64,000 bases of DNA. Source: Plazaster borealis (lineage: Eukaryota; Echinodermata; Asteroidea; Forcipulatida; Labidiasteridae). Below the pieces are notes generated by a model that saw only the letters and a list, made by a program, of their open reading frames with translations, did no database searches and was not told the origin of the DNA. A program made the translations under genes and the position numbers. The stretch lies in contig CM037476.1 of assembly GCA_021014325.1 (NCBI GenBank), positions 22,604,827 through 22,668,826 on the forward strand, read 5' to 3'. Shown here piece after piece: positions 1 to 11,924 of this stretch (position 1 is the stretch's first letter; every line of letters starts with the position of its first letter).

Positions 1-1184
1 TTTGCTCTTGTGGGAAATTATCAGTCGTACCCATTCCCCCCAAGTTGGATCGGACAAAATTTAGTCGGACGACATTTTAGTTTTTTATGCGAATCGGTAA
101 TGAGCTTATTTGTGTTTTCAAGTACAGGTTGGAACCATCTCATCCTGCACTAGGGGGCTTATAGGATAAAGCCAGTATCCATTAAGCAGACTTTTTATGC
201 TTACAGAGTGGCCCTTAAAGGCACAGTTTCTATTTCATAGCCTTTGCTTACTGTCAGTGAAACAAAAAACATGCTAACTTGCTGACGATTCTTGTCTAAA
301 GCTGATGAGTGATGCAGCAACGTAAATCCATCGTGAATGGGCACAAATCAGCTGTCAAATTGTCTTGATTGGTCATTGAATAATTGGGTACACATTTTGG
401 CTGCTGTTGTCGGGTGCATGTAGTAAGCGCACAAATTTGTGCAGCGGTAAACATGGCCCAATTTCGTAAAGCCTGTAAGCACAAAAAGTATTGCTTAGCA
501 GAACCAGGTTAGCAGCCAAAATTAGATTAAGTTTGCTTTGTTGTGACTGATGCCCCATTCAGTTTTTGCTTCTTATAGCAAATAAATTTGTCAAGCAGTA
601 TTTTCTGCTTAAATAGCTTTATGAAATTGGGCATGTATGAGATTGGCCCTGTAAGGATACATTTTCTGCTTTTGATTTTTAAATTTTTATCAAATTCGAT
701 CTCATAGCACTGCTTACCAACAGTAATACACTGCAGTCATGGCAGTAGCTTTTCTGCGCATTATGTGGCATATTTTTCTAGAGACCGATGCAACTGTGAA
801 TACATGTAGTGTGTGCTTTGTTTGCTTATTGTTAAAAATGCTTGAAACACAATTCTTTTCAGCTTCCTTTTAAAAAAAAAAGCTGTACAATTTGAGGAAG
901 TTTTGTTAGCTCAACATGAATTGAAACGCAGTTCATGGTTGTGTAAATTTTGTCTCCTTCGGAAAAGAATGGTGGAAACTTGGTTCCAGCATGCAGGAAG
1001 GAAATGGTTCAAGCAATGGGATTTAGATCTTTATGAAAGTTTGACCTTGTTGTGTAGTCACCGATGTGCCAGTGCAATGCCTAAACCTGTTGGGGAAGTT
1101 TACTGTCGGGTACGTGTTCAATTGTTTGCAAAGTTCAAACCCACATTTAAACTTCTTGGTTTTTTATAAATTTTTATCTTCCAG
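1..1184. other. Upstream flank or intron of the Regnase gene
   Basis: No convincing coding exon is seen. Positions about 225-635 hold a decayed foldback: an element beginning with a patch like TTTCATAGC and ending in GAAATTGGGC, matching the CAGGGCCC-ended family found elsewhere in the window. An open frame at 903-1169 has a possible donor at 1110, but its peptide does not resemble the family N-terminus, so I do not call it an exon. Confidence 0.5.
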
Positions 1185-2011
1185 GAATACATTCTGTCTC
1201 TTTGTGACCAGGGAACAGCGTCGTCAAAGACCATGGGCAGACTGCAAGATGGCACGACGATCAGCGAACAGCTCCCTTATGGATTCGGTGACCTCCTGCA
1301 AGGGCATCTCGACAAGATCTCGGCAGAGACGAAGACGAGAATCGAGCGCATCGGCAGAACAGACGGCCTCATTCTAAACGGAGATGACACGAATATTGCT
1401 ATAGCGTTGTCACTAATCCAACAAGAATGTACTAAATTACAGCAGGAGCGCATTCAGACCTCATGCGGGATGATACAAGTGACATCGTCCCAGGATAACA
1501 CACCCCAAAAAAGACTTCAGGACGAGTGTAATGATAAGCTTTTCAGATTTATTCCTCCGGTCTATACCGATTCACAGAACAGCACTCTAGAGGTACGGAC
1601 AAACAAACCAACCGAATCAACTCCTAACCTATCAGAGAGAACTGACCGGGAACCTGTTAAACTAATCCCTCATAGTATCAGTGTCCCGTCCCCGGATGTC
1701 CAGTCTCTGAGTGTCCAGCGTCAAGAGCAGAAAAACGTTAGCCTCGTCAGCAGTATGCAGAAACTGGGCTACCCCAAGGAGCAAGTAGACACTATCTTGA
1801 GGCAGTTGGGCCCCGATGCGGACCACAACGACGTCTTGTGGGCTCTTGTGAATCAGAACTCCTCGAAGACGGAGTTTGCTGATGTTGTCGATACCAAAGA
1901 GGAGGTTGAGAGCAGAATAGACATGAGTGACGGCTTTCCGTCGGAGGAGGCTGCTGACGAATCGGACAATCTCAGGCCAGTTATTATCGACGGAAGCAAC
2001 GTGGCGATGAG
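1185..2011 (+). CDS. Exon with KH-like segment, UBA-like domain and start of the nuclease
   Basis: The acceptor is a pyrimidine-rich stretch ending in ag at 1184, and the donor is gtaagg at 2012. Residues around LILNGDDTNIAIALSLIQQ look like the last strand and helix of the KH-like domain of N4BP1/KHNYN. About 100 residues later, MQKLGYPKEQVDTILRQLG matches the UBA-like N-terminal domain of Regnase-1. The exon ends in the first nuclease motif, LRPVIIDGSNVAM, which supplies a catalytic Asp. The KH call is by resemblance recalled from memory and is the least certain part. Confidence 0.85.
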
Positions 2012-5000
2012 GTAAGGATAGAAACGAAAAATTGTCTAAATGGAAAGATTACAAATGAAAATTACTCAAAAATCAAGCATTTTTTGGGAAATGGTTTCAA
2101 TAATCTGGGCTCGTGTCAAAAAGGTTTGTGAGTAAATCAGATGAGGTAAGGAGAGTAACAAAAACTGTCTAGATGGAAAGATTACAAATGAAAATTATTT
2201 TAAAATCAAGCTTTTTGGGGGAAATGGTCTCAATAATCTGGGCTGGTGTTAAAAAGGTTTGTGAGTAAATCAGACAATCTCAGGCCGACAGTCATCGATC
2301 GAAGCAACATGACATAAGATAAGCAGTCATGATATTCTTCCTACTTTAATCTGATTTCCGTTTTTTGGGCCCTCAGAAAATTCAGTAAAATTTATATTAA
2401 ATAGCCTAAAAAGTCTGTAAAAATCTACACCTAAAAGAAAACAAAAATCAACTTTTTTCCAAGGGCCAAGTATCATGCCTGGATAAGGAGGAAATCAAAT
2501 TTTCTCTAAATGAAAAGATGATTTCAAAATGTTTTTTCAGAAATAAATTGTATACATACATGTACATGTAGTTTGGGCTTGAATCGAAAGGACTGAAACA
2601 ATTATACTTAATTCTGTACTGGTAACACTGGTAATACTTTTGTTTTGTTTAGGAATAATAATGGAAACATTGTAACTTCTCTTTCAGTTTCGGTAACAAG
2701 GTGGTTTTCGCCTGCAAGGGTATCGATGTCGCTGTGAAGTGGTTTTGTGACAGGGGTCACAAAAAGATTCACGTCTTTGTTCCAAATTGGCGGAAAGAAG
2801 CATCCAAACCTGAGACCCCAATAACAGGTAGGACAAAGTTATTGTTTGTTTATATTAGAGTTGACCCAGTCGATGTTGTAATTGCATCAGGGTTAAGGAA
2901 AATTATTTACCCATACACTGATGTGTGATCGTAGCCGCCATCTTAGAGGTAAAATGATGACGAAGCAATCGAAACGCACAGATTTGTACGCGGGGCGCAC
3001 AAGTTTGGCCAATGAACAACCTCCTTTTGACCTCTAGGCGAGGGCGCCCTACTGAAATGACATCATGTGCATTTAAGCTCTATGACCAGAGGCCAGTTTA
3101 AAGTAGTAGCAGCTACTGCAAACAATTGAATTGATTATATACATGTAGTATAATACAAATAGTCTTTAATTTAAGGAAAACAGCAGCATAGCACTTAGAA
3201 AAGTAATATCAAGCGGAGGTATACATGTACAGGTAGATGTATGTTTTTATTATTGGAATATATCAATGCAATACTATTTCTACTGTACACAATGAAGATT
3301 TTTACCGGACTTGGCATTTGGCCAAGTTTCCCAACATCTAAGTTTTCCCCAGAATAACTCTTGGCCCAGTTTCGGACACCACCAAGTAAATGTACATGTA
3401 CATTATATGTACCAGTACAATTGCGCTACTTAAAGGCCCATGACATCACTCTGTGAAATTGGAGAGAGTGGCTCGGGTTGCCTAAGTTGTTGACAGATCT
3501 AGTGGGCTTGGTAGGTGAAGGGAAGGAAGCTGTACAGGAACTGTAGACTGTTGTATTTCTGAACGTGTAGATGGTGATAGCGTATGTACAGGTAGAGTGT
3601 TGCCGAGGTGTTGCAAAGAAAGGAAGATACATGTAACCTCATGGAATGCTCAAGAATAAAAGTTTTCACATATAAGTTGTGGTAAAAAAAAAAAAAAAAT
3701 TGTTAGAAGGTTTTTTGTAATTCTCTTGTTATAAATAAACAAATCATACGCTTACAGAAAGGAACATTTCAAGGCAAAGGGAGGGAGCCCAATCAAAGCT
3801 GGTGTGATCATCAGCAAAAATACTCATGATGTGCTCATAAATTTGCAGATTATTTTTTTTGAACCAGGATTTTACACAATTTGTGTCACAAATAATGAGT
3901 CACCCAGTGTTACCCAACACCCAAGGATGTTTCAAAACAACCGCTAAAGATACTAGGTACTTGTATGGGTTCCTAAATTTGAGGAAAACATTTTTTGAGG
4001 GAGTTGTTTTCAGTACCCAGTTAATTACACTTAAGTTTTTTTTTGCCGTAATACATGTAATTGAGTCACAATATTACAGTATTACCCATTGTTACCCAAC
4101 ACCCAAATGGGTGTTTAAGAATTTAAGTACTGTAGGTAGTTGGTTGAACGTACATGTAGGCCTATAGGTTGAGGACATTTTAGGAAAAATAAATGTTTTA
4201 TTGCAGAGTTCTTTTTAATACCCCGGGTAACACAAATTTAATATGTATTTTCCACAATAAATGACTCCCAGTACTGCCCATTGTTACCCAACACCCAAAT
4301 AAGTGCCAACACCCAAATGGGTGTTTAATTTATGAAAACAAAATTAAATAACTCGTACTGTGATACTGTGGTTCAGGACAGTTGAGGTAAATTCCTTGTT
4401 GGATTGCAGAAATCTTTTTAACATCCAGGTACACTTACACAAACATGTATTTTCCTGTAATAAATGAGTCACATGACTTGCACTGTTATTACCAAGTGTT
4501 ACCCAACCCCCAAATGGGTGTTTTAAAGAAAACAAAAGATAGGAACATGTACATGTGTTCATAAATCCAGTTGGATTGCATCAGTTTTGTTTTTTGTTTT
4601 TTTGTACCCAGTTATTTTTTACACAACCATGTTTTTTCCTGTAATAATTGAGTCACAGTCATTTTTACCCAGTTGTTACCAAACACCTACATGGGTGTTT
4701 GGCTCATCAGAGGTGAATTTTATACATCATCACCCTGTAATTTGTACATAGGTGTTGGCTCTTTATCAGCGGCACCCACATGAGGGTGTGGGTTTAAAGC
4801 TTGGACAAACTTTTCAATGAGCTTTTATTTTGGATAATAATAGGAAGCCCTTTTTTCATCCCCGGGCTTTCTGCCATGGCAGTTAATTCCTCTTTGTTTA
4901 CTCTTTTAGTCACCCTCTGTACCCAGATGGGCGTAAAATAAGTCTACAATTTACCTGTCATCATCATTATTGTAACAATTCACCCACACAGAACCCAGTT

Positions 5001-8000
5001 GGTTAAACCCAAATTTAAGCTATATTGTACATGTACTTTCCTTTCATCACAACTTTTCACCCACTCTGTACCCAAATGGGAGCAACAATGAGTTCCTTTC
5101 ATCACAACAATTCACCCGCTCTGTACCAAAATGGGTGCAAACTTGGTACTTTCCTTTTGTCTAAAGAATTCATTCCACCTCCACCATGTATGCTCTTTAA
5201 TGACCCAAGTAACAACTTCCCTGAACGTTTTTTTTTTTATGTGCTAAGCTAGCACTAAAGGAAGTTGTGTATAGATACATGTACCAGAACAATTGAAAAC
5301 CGTTTTGAAAGCAGATTAGTCATCAGTTATCTACCCTGGTCTGATGAGGCTTCTTTTGTTCCTTGTAAAACCCCTGGCCCCCCTGTGAGTGGATTAACAA
5401 TAGGAAAGGGTTCAGTATCAGGAGCTGAGGGAATTCCTCTGATGTCACTCAGAAACTACCTCCATGCTCAGACCATTGACCACCTCCAGCAGTCTTTTAA
5501 TACAGTGTTGATACATAGGCCAGAAATAGTAATGTAGGCATTTTATAATGTGCCACCTATCTAGTGTACAAACAAATATAAATACATAGGCCCTATTATT
5601 ATTATTATTATTATTTTTTTTGCATTTCAGTCGTAATTCACGTGTATCGGTCCGATTTGCTAGCTTGTGCATTGGGGAGAAGCCTGGATATGAGTTTAGA
5701 TTACACAGTAGGCCTACAATGTGACTTTAATTTTGTTGATGAAAAAATACTAAAATCTGTTGGCCTCCGGGGTAAATCACTTGTGAAAATAAAGCGTTAT
5801 CATTGGCGCTGGTTTGAATTTTATAATTGGTGAGCTTACAGAGGATAGAAAATAATAAGTTGTTGTTGCTGATATAGGCCTACATACCAAAATGGGAGAA
5901 TACATGTATGGGAGAATTGAGGCCACGTGCTAGCAAAAATGCTACGGCTTTAAATAAATAAATGTGAAACATAAACCTAGCTCTTTGATGGACTCTTTTC
6001 AGACCAAGAAATCCTGACCAAATTAGAGCAACAAAAGTTCTTAACGTGGACGCCGTCTCGTCGTAGCAACGGGCGACGCATAGTCTGCTACGACGATCGC
6101 TACATACTCCGCACTGCCGTAGAAGAGGATGGAATTATCGTCTCCAACGACAACTTCCGAGATATTCAGAATGAAAAACCAGAGTGGAGGAAAGTTATCG
6201 AGGAACGGCTGCTCATGTACGCCTTCGTGAGTGAAAGGTAAGTCAACACAAGATTTTTATATTTTTATCTTGGCCTTAAGGTAACACAATTTACAATATT
6301 CATCAAACAGTTCAGTTCAGTTTAGATACTTACATTTATTTTCATCCAAGTACATGTAATTATGGAGTAAAGCAAAGTAACAATAAGTCGCAATAAGCAG
6401 GATAAAAGTAAGAAATTATATAGAGTATGGGGCTATTTTGATAAGCAAAAGCCAAACATATAAACTAACAAGCAAAATAACAAGCAGACAGACACTCAAA
6501 CTAAAGGAGAGACAAACATCGGACATGACAAATAGCTACACTGACACAAGACACTTAATATAGATCAGAGGTAATACAACGAATTCATAATTAGCGAAAA
6601 GATGGCAGAACAAATCAAGCAAAAGCGATAATAAATAAATGAGTAAGAGGGATTAAGAGGTGAGTGTGGTCGAATTACTTGGGAGGGGAAGCTATGCATA
6701 TTTGGAAGATAAAGTCACGTTTGAAAGAATACTTAAAAAAAGACTTGTAAACAAATTCATACAACAAATGTTTTAGAAGACCAAAGTCATAGCAGTGACG
6801 TGTCAGCCTGCTTATTTTAAGGGGGGAAAACTAGACAAACAAACAAACCACAATTGTTTGCCTTTTTAGGCCCCGATTCATGGGCCTGTATGCACAGTGC
6901 ACATATTAACAGAAGAAAGAAACTTGTGGTCGCGCCTCAAATGAAAGCTAAACAAAGATTACTTGAAATTATTTCGTAGGGGGATTGCCCCTGCGCGCCA
7001 CCATCTGAAACCTTGCAGTACCCTGGGCCTGAGAACAATGACCCTTTTGTTCTCTCCTCTGGATGTTTGATGATTGTTGTCTGGTGTCTTTAGTTGTGCT
7101 GTAAACTTCCTCGTTTCGGTGTTTGAACAGCCCCTGGTGTACACGGTCCAGAACAGTGAATTTGAAAAAAGAACCCTGCATTGGCCATTTTTGAAATACC
7201 TATAACCAGGACAGTGTTGTGTTAAACCGTGCTTTTTGTTTTGATCAATGAGATTGTGTTTCAATGCAATGGTTATGCCTCATAGATCTTGAAAAGAAAA
7301 AAAAAGTGTATGCACAGTGTTTGCATTTTATATGGCACATAATTATACAAATCGGCTGTTACTTCCTCAATAAGTGAAAGGTCAGAGAGCACCGAAAGCG
7401 CTACAATACTGGAAAGTCAACAACTTGGCAAATCACCAGATTAAACTTTGACAGGAAGTGCTATCATTTTCTATCCCCGAAAATGACTTAACACCGTTGT
7501 GAAATAATTTGTTAAATTCCCCCCCCCCCAAAGCGTGAAACTGATGTATGGATTTTTTTGTTTACATAATTTAACATGGGTCCTGTGTTTTTGAATTACT
7601 TTTGTCAGAGAAACAAACCCCAAAACAGTTTGTCATGTATTTTTTTTGTGCAAGTTCCCTTTTTTATAACATGTTTATAATTCCAATAAATGAGGTAACT
7701 GAGTTGAGGGGTTCATTAGAGATGGATTGTTGTATAAATCACAGAAAAATATAAAGTGCTGAAGAAATGCCAAAATAATTACAGCCGCATAAAAATAACA
7801 CATTTTTAAGTGACCCCAAAAATCATCTGACCTCTCGCATGTCTGGAACAGTTTTGATTTACCCTTTAAAAGGCATTATAATGTAGGATTGGTCATGATA
7901 ATAAAATATCTTTGTTTAATTTTAGTCTGGAAGCTTACTGATCATCTTTTTCTGTGACATATTTCTCTCTGAAATGAATTCATATTCCAGAATCTGAAAA

Positions 8001-11000
8001 CCTAAAAAAAATTAAGAAAACCCCCAAATTAAGGACAATGTGTTCACATGCTGAAAATTGTGCATGATTTTTCACTATTTTTTTCGTACACAATGGATTA
8101 AGCCCCAATTTTCACAGGTTTTGTTATTTCATGGTTGATCACACAAAACATGAACACAGTCTGCAACTATTTTGTCAGCTCTACCAATCCTGTACATGTA
8201 TATAACAACACCTTAAACTGTCTGACCTCTACTCTTAACCTCCCAAATCCTTCTCTTCCTTTTTGCTGAAATGAAGGATTCAGAAGGACTGAGGGCTGTA
8301 GGCATAAATAACAATTGCTTACCACTGGGTCAGCCATTCCAATCTTGTCTAAGGCCAAACATGTTGACATATGAAGAGGAGGATAACAAAGTATTGAGGT
8401 CACCTGTGCGCAAGTGGGCCTAAAAAGTAAGAGTTTGATAAACGCGAATGCAAGTCATTATTTTTATGTTTTTATTTTATTGTTTCAGGTTCATGCCCCC
8501 CGATGACCCTCTTGGTAGGCATGGCCCTAGCCTGGACAACTTCCTCCGCATGAAGCCGACAATGCCCGACCACCTTCCCCAGGCTTGCCCGTACGGCAAG
8601 AAGTGTACCTACGGAAACAAGTGTAAGTATTACCACTCGGACCGTCCCAACAGACCCATGAAGTCCATCAGCGAGACGTTGAAAGAGCGCGACAAAACCC
8701 GCAAGGAAATGGCCAAATTGAGCAATGAACGCAGCAACAGCCCAAGGTTTACCACCGCGTCGACAGCGCCTATCCCTGGATACCAGCCCCCAGAGGAGGT
8801 GACGTCCACACCACACTGGAACACCACACCACTACCTGGGGCGAACACCCAAATGGGTCTCCGACGAAAGAGTGTAGTCTCCGATTCAATCTCTTCACCG
8901 GTATCCACAACGTCTGGCTCCCCACATCATTACTACGCGAAGGAATCAACGCCCCAGGTACCCTACCCATCTGCAAGGGATGAGGTATACTTGGGACAAG
9001 ACCAACAGCGGTACCACCAGAATATAGGAGTGCCACAATCCCTTACTCAAGTATCTCCACGACATCTTAACACCCCGCCCTTAGGGAGGGCGGGACACAC
9101 GTCCCCGTTACCTAACTATTCATCAAGCTCCCAGAGGGCTAACCAGCAAGGCATGTACACAGTGCCGCTCCAAAGATACTTTACCCCTAGCCAGCCAGAG
9201 AGGGGGTATGCGCAGTTTGAAGAATCACACAGCAGCAATAGATTGTCAATGCCTGCAACCATGTACGGGTCAGGTGAACCACTGGGTGTTACTCCCCATG
9301 GGATCAACGCTGAGAGGCGGCCATCTCGTGAGCTCATTTCAGGTTTTCAGAGTCTCGGTATACAAGATCCTAGGTAAGTGAGATCTACAATGTACTTGTA
9401 CTCAAAGTACAATCGCAAATACTGAGAAAATAAAATTTGTACAGATTAACTGTTGCAAGCTTGATTTCTTGATATCAAAATTAATAATTTCAGTTACCGG
9501 GCATAATATTAAACTGTTAAAGGTAGGGTCGTAGATTGGTTTTTATCAATGTACAATGTAATGCATATTTATGGCCCAAAGTTATATAGACAGATACAAC
9601 AAAAGTCACAAGTGAAAGTCAGTGTCCCTGTGTGTTATAAATATTGAACAGTGTAGTGAGCATTTTAGGCTACGCGGCATTTACACGCTTACCATTGCTT
9701 CCCAAAATGGCGGTAGCCAGGAGTGTTGTTGTTGCAAGGGGGTCAACACATGTAGGTAGAAATGGTTTTCTTTTCCAACTACCAAAATATGTTTTTGTAT
9801 TGGAATACACTCATTCAGATGCTTTCTGCAAGACCCAACCAGAAGAAATGCTCTCATTATTTGAAACGTGACTGATCTTACAAGTTCCAATTTTGTGTTT
9901 CTATAGTGGAATCCAGTTGCCACGGGAACCACAGCATAACTTCAATTACAGGCAGCCTCAGTATCACAGCGGGGAGCAGTTCCAAGGCCAGATGCAGCCG
10001 TCTCACCCTGCCGACTTCAACCAGGTATGTCTTAACCTTCTTCCTCCCTCCGAATCAATCGATATCCAAGACTTGATTTTCTTTGGGCAAGATGATGCTC
10101 GACTAATACCTGCATCCAACCAATTCGGCCGATAGGACAGTCTCATATAACCCAGCAGTCCCAACTCCTTCAAAATACTCTTTGGCATGTTGTGGCCGAC
10201 CAGTCTAGAGCACCGCACCCAAGTTTCGATGGCTGAGTCATCTGAGTGTGGGTTCAAATCCCGGTCGTGACACTTATGTTCTTGGGCAAAACAATTTTAA
10301 CTATAATTGCTTAGAAGTGTGTGGGTACCCCTGCAAGGGTAAATGTGAATAATCAGTAACCTGTGCGCCGTTTTTGGCTGCCAGTGCTGCATACTCCTAA
10401 GGAGTTGAGATGGTTTCAAGAATGCTGATCAGGCCCAATGAACAGGGGGTAGTAATAGTGCAAGGTGCTTTAATACAATGTGTAAAAGTGCCTAATAAAT
10501 GCCTACTATTTTGTTTTCTTCTGAAGTTGTCCGACTTTGTAGGATAATTACATGTAGGTACTTGCAGACCCAAATAACAATTGTTTATCATTTGAAGAGG
10601 CATTCTAATCTTAGCAGGGTCCAAACATTTGGGTGGGGATTTAGAGGGTCTCTAGCCAAAGACACTGGGGGTGTTTGGGACTCGGTAATTTGCATCAATT
10701 CTAACCAGCCGTCTTTTCTCTCTTTACAGGGTTCAACCCAGCCTCTGCCTTACCATACAAGGCACCAATCCCCGGTGATGTCATCAGACCAGATGATGTA
10801 CTCCCCACCGAGGCGTACCATGCCACAAGGTTACCCCTCCCACAGTGAGCCCAGTAGGCAAAACTACCCATCCCCGCCCCTACCGTTGACACAAGGGTCG
10901 TACAGACCCACTGAGCCGGCTAAGATGAGCTCCCAATCCCAGGAGGAACAAGGAAGACAGAACGTCTTCCATCATCTGTCGGGAATCTTTGGTACGAAGA

Positions 11001-11080
11001 AAGTGGAGTCGGTGATGAGAAGGCATCCTACGGAGAGAAACCCACAGAAGTTGATTGTATATCTTTCCACTAATACATAG
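1185..11080 (+). CDS. ZC3H12: Regnase/ZC3H12-family endoribonuclease (5' end missing)
   Basis: Six coding exons join in phase: 1185-2011 (first Met at 1233), 2688-2827, 6003-6237, 8489-9373, 9907-10024 and 10730-11080. From the Met at 1233 they give 835 residues. Every intron has GT-AG ends. Order of domains: KH-like segment (to about residue 70), UBA-like domain (about 168-210), NYN/PIN nuclease (about 247-400), CCCH finger (418-434), a long Ser/Pro/Gln-rich region, and a C-terminal helical domain (about 796-835). Family members cleave stem-loops in 3' UTRs of short-lived mRNAs in the cytoplasm. The acidic nuclease residues are present (IDGSNVAM, CYDDRY, SNDNFRD), so activity is expected. 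The frame stays open from the splice acceptor at 1183-1184 to Met 1233, and the peptide there (EYILSLC) resembles the N4BP1/KHNYN KH-like region. The true start is therefore probably further upstream, outside the window. Confidence 0.93.
2012..2320 (+). repeat. Tandem duplication of an exon end plus intron start
   Basis: A block of about 133 bp beginning at the exon edge (GATGAGGTAAGG, from 2007) is repeated from 2140. It is followed at 2272-2320 by a decayed copy of the end of the coding exon. That copy reads DNLRPTVIDRSNMT and then a stop, versus the real DNLRPVIIDGSNVAM. The nuclease-domain exon edge was thus locally duplicated and the spare copy has decayed. Confidence 0.8.
2688..2827 (+). 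CDS. NYN/PIN nuclease exon, first part
   Basis: The exon follows ctttcag and ends before gtagga. Joining restores AMSFGNK at the split serine codon. The peptide VFACKGIDVAVKWF, then FVPNWRKEASKPETPITG, matches the Regnase PIN core (CRGI..AV.WF and FVP.WRKE). It enters in phase 2 and leaves in phase 1. Confidence 0.93.
3885..5165 (+). repeat. Degenerate minisatellite built on ACCCAAATGGGT
   Basis: This lies in Regnase intron 2. About nine irregular units recur near 3893, 4068, 4260, 4464, 4648, 4910, 4985, 5054 and 5112. The best units carry GAGTCAC, then TGTTACCCAACACCC, then AAATGGGTG. The core ACCCAAATGGGT is self-complementary at its ends. The rest of the intron shows no coding sequence. 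Confidence 0.75.
6003..6237 (+). CDS. NYN/PIN nuclease exon, second part
   Basis: The exon lies between ttttcag and gtaagt. It encodes LTWTPSRRSNGRRIVCYDDR, then DGIIVSNDNFRDIQ and ERLLMYAFVSER. The paired Asp in CYDDRY and the Asp residues of SNDNFRD correspond to the metal-binding site of Regnase PIN domains, so no catalytic acidic residue seems to be lost. Confidence 0.94.
6238..8488 (+). other. Regnase intron 3
   Basis: An AT-rich intron with short homopolymers (for example C9 near 7519). I found no coding exon, no clear terminal-repeat element and no RNA gene. Confidence 0.5.
8489..9373 (+). CDS. Exon with end of nuclease domain, CCCH zinc finger and disordered region
   Basis: It starts with RFMPPDDPLGRHGPSLDNFL, the near-invariant block that closes the Regnase nuclease domain. 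The zinc finger CPYGKKCTYGNKCKYYH follows with spacing C-x5-C-x5-C-x3-H at about residues 418-434. It is used for RNA binding in the family. The remaining 220 residues are rich in Ser, Pro, Thr and Gln and are probably disordered. The exon ends at GIQDPR, before gtaagt. Confidence 0.95.
9374..9906 (+). other. Regnase intron 4
   Basis: The intron runs between gtaagt and ctatag. An open frame inside it has no family resemblance. Nothing else recognised. Confidence 0.5.
10190..10640 (+). repeat. tRNA-headed SINE in Regnase intron 5
   Basis: A B-box-like GGGTTCAAATCCCGG near 10250 is followed by a body containing CTCCTAAGGAGTTGAGATGG and GCTGATCAGG. A reverse copy of the same body lies at about 25795-25935. 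The head has decayed at the A box. Confidence 0.6.
10730..11080 (+). CDS. Last Regnase exon: Pro/Ser-rich tail and C-terminal helical domain
   Basis: The acceptor is tctttacag and the TAG stop codon is at 11078-11080. After a Pro/Ser-rich stretch, the last 40 residues include FHHLSGIFGTKKVESVMRRH and NPQKLIVYL. These fit the small helical domain at the end of Regnase and N4BP1/KHNYN proteins (pattern L..IF....V..VM..HP...P..L). Confidence 0.9.
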   Translation, partial: GSTQPLPYHTRHQSPVMSSDQMMYSPPRRTMPQGYPSHSEPSRQNYPSPPLPLTQGSYRPTEPAKMSSQSQEEQGRQNVFHHLSGIFGTKKVESVMRRHPTERNPQKLIVYLSTNT

Positions 11081-11099
11081 GAGAAGTGAAGAATTGGAT

Positions 11100-11715
11100 T
11101 GGTTGGATGTCCACTAATGTGGGATAGCAAAGAAGTGGATTGTGGATACATGTCAATACTGAGGTGGATTTACTGAAGTGGTTATGTGCCTGCTATCAGA
11201 TATAACTATATATCCACTAATGCTATTGCGTGCTGAAAAACATGTAAATGGAAAGGGTATCCACATGGGTATCGCTGAAGTGGATATGTGTCTACTACAG
11301 TGTAGTAGGTATAAGTTTATCCACTAATGCTTGCTGAAAACCATGTAAGTGGAAATGGTATCTACATGGATATCACTGGAGTGGATTGGTTATGTGTCTA
11401 CTATTAAGTATAAGTATATCCACTAATGCTAGCTTGCTGACAACCATGTTAAGTGGAAAGACTACTTTAAGATATAAGTGTATCCACTTATGCTAGCATG
11501 CTGAAAATCATGTAAGTGGTAAGGTTACTATTTGATACAAGTATATCCACTTATGCTAGCATGCTGAAAACCATGTAAGTGGAAAAGTTACTATTTGATA
11601 TAAGTATATCCACTTATGCTAGCATGCTGAAAACCATGTAAGTGGAAAGGTTACTATTTGATATCCAGTAATGCTAGCATGCTGAAAACCATGTAGGCGG
11701 AAAATGTATCTACAT
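11100..11715 (+). repeat. Tandem hairpin-forming repeats in the Regnase 3' flank/UTR
   Basis: At least seven units begin with TATCCACTWATGCTAGC and end with CATGTAAGTGGAAA, near 11211, 11318, 11416, 11480, 11542, 11605 and 11661. The last several have a period of about 63 bp; the first are spaced about 100 bp. In the best units TCCACTTA and TAAGTGGA can pair as a perfect 8-bp stem around a loop of about 22 nt containing GCTAGCATGC. More diverged TCCACT/AGTGGA pairs extend to about 20 bp after the stop codon. If the transcript ends near 11945, the whole array is in the mRNA. Confidence 0.85.
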
Positions 11716-11924
11716 AGGGAAATGGATTGGTTAAATGCCTTTACTATTGAGTATGCACAGTGCACATGTATGAATGTTACAACGCAGAAATCAAAATGAA
11801 AAGTGACGATATGTAAATCAACAAGTGCTGGTAATGGTGTCCAGAAGTAAACTATGTTCACATAGTTGCAGACAGGTGTCTGGAGTCTTATGGGGGTTCA
11901 CTTGGTCATTGCCAGAAAGATTTG

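Noticed and set aside
903..1169. Upstream coding exon of the Regnase gene
   Set aside because: The frame is open and a donor-like GTACGT at 1110 keeps phase, but it would leave a 75-bp intron and the peptide has no family resemblance.
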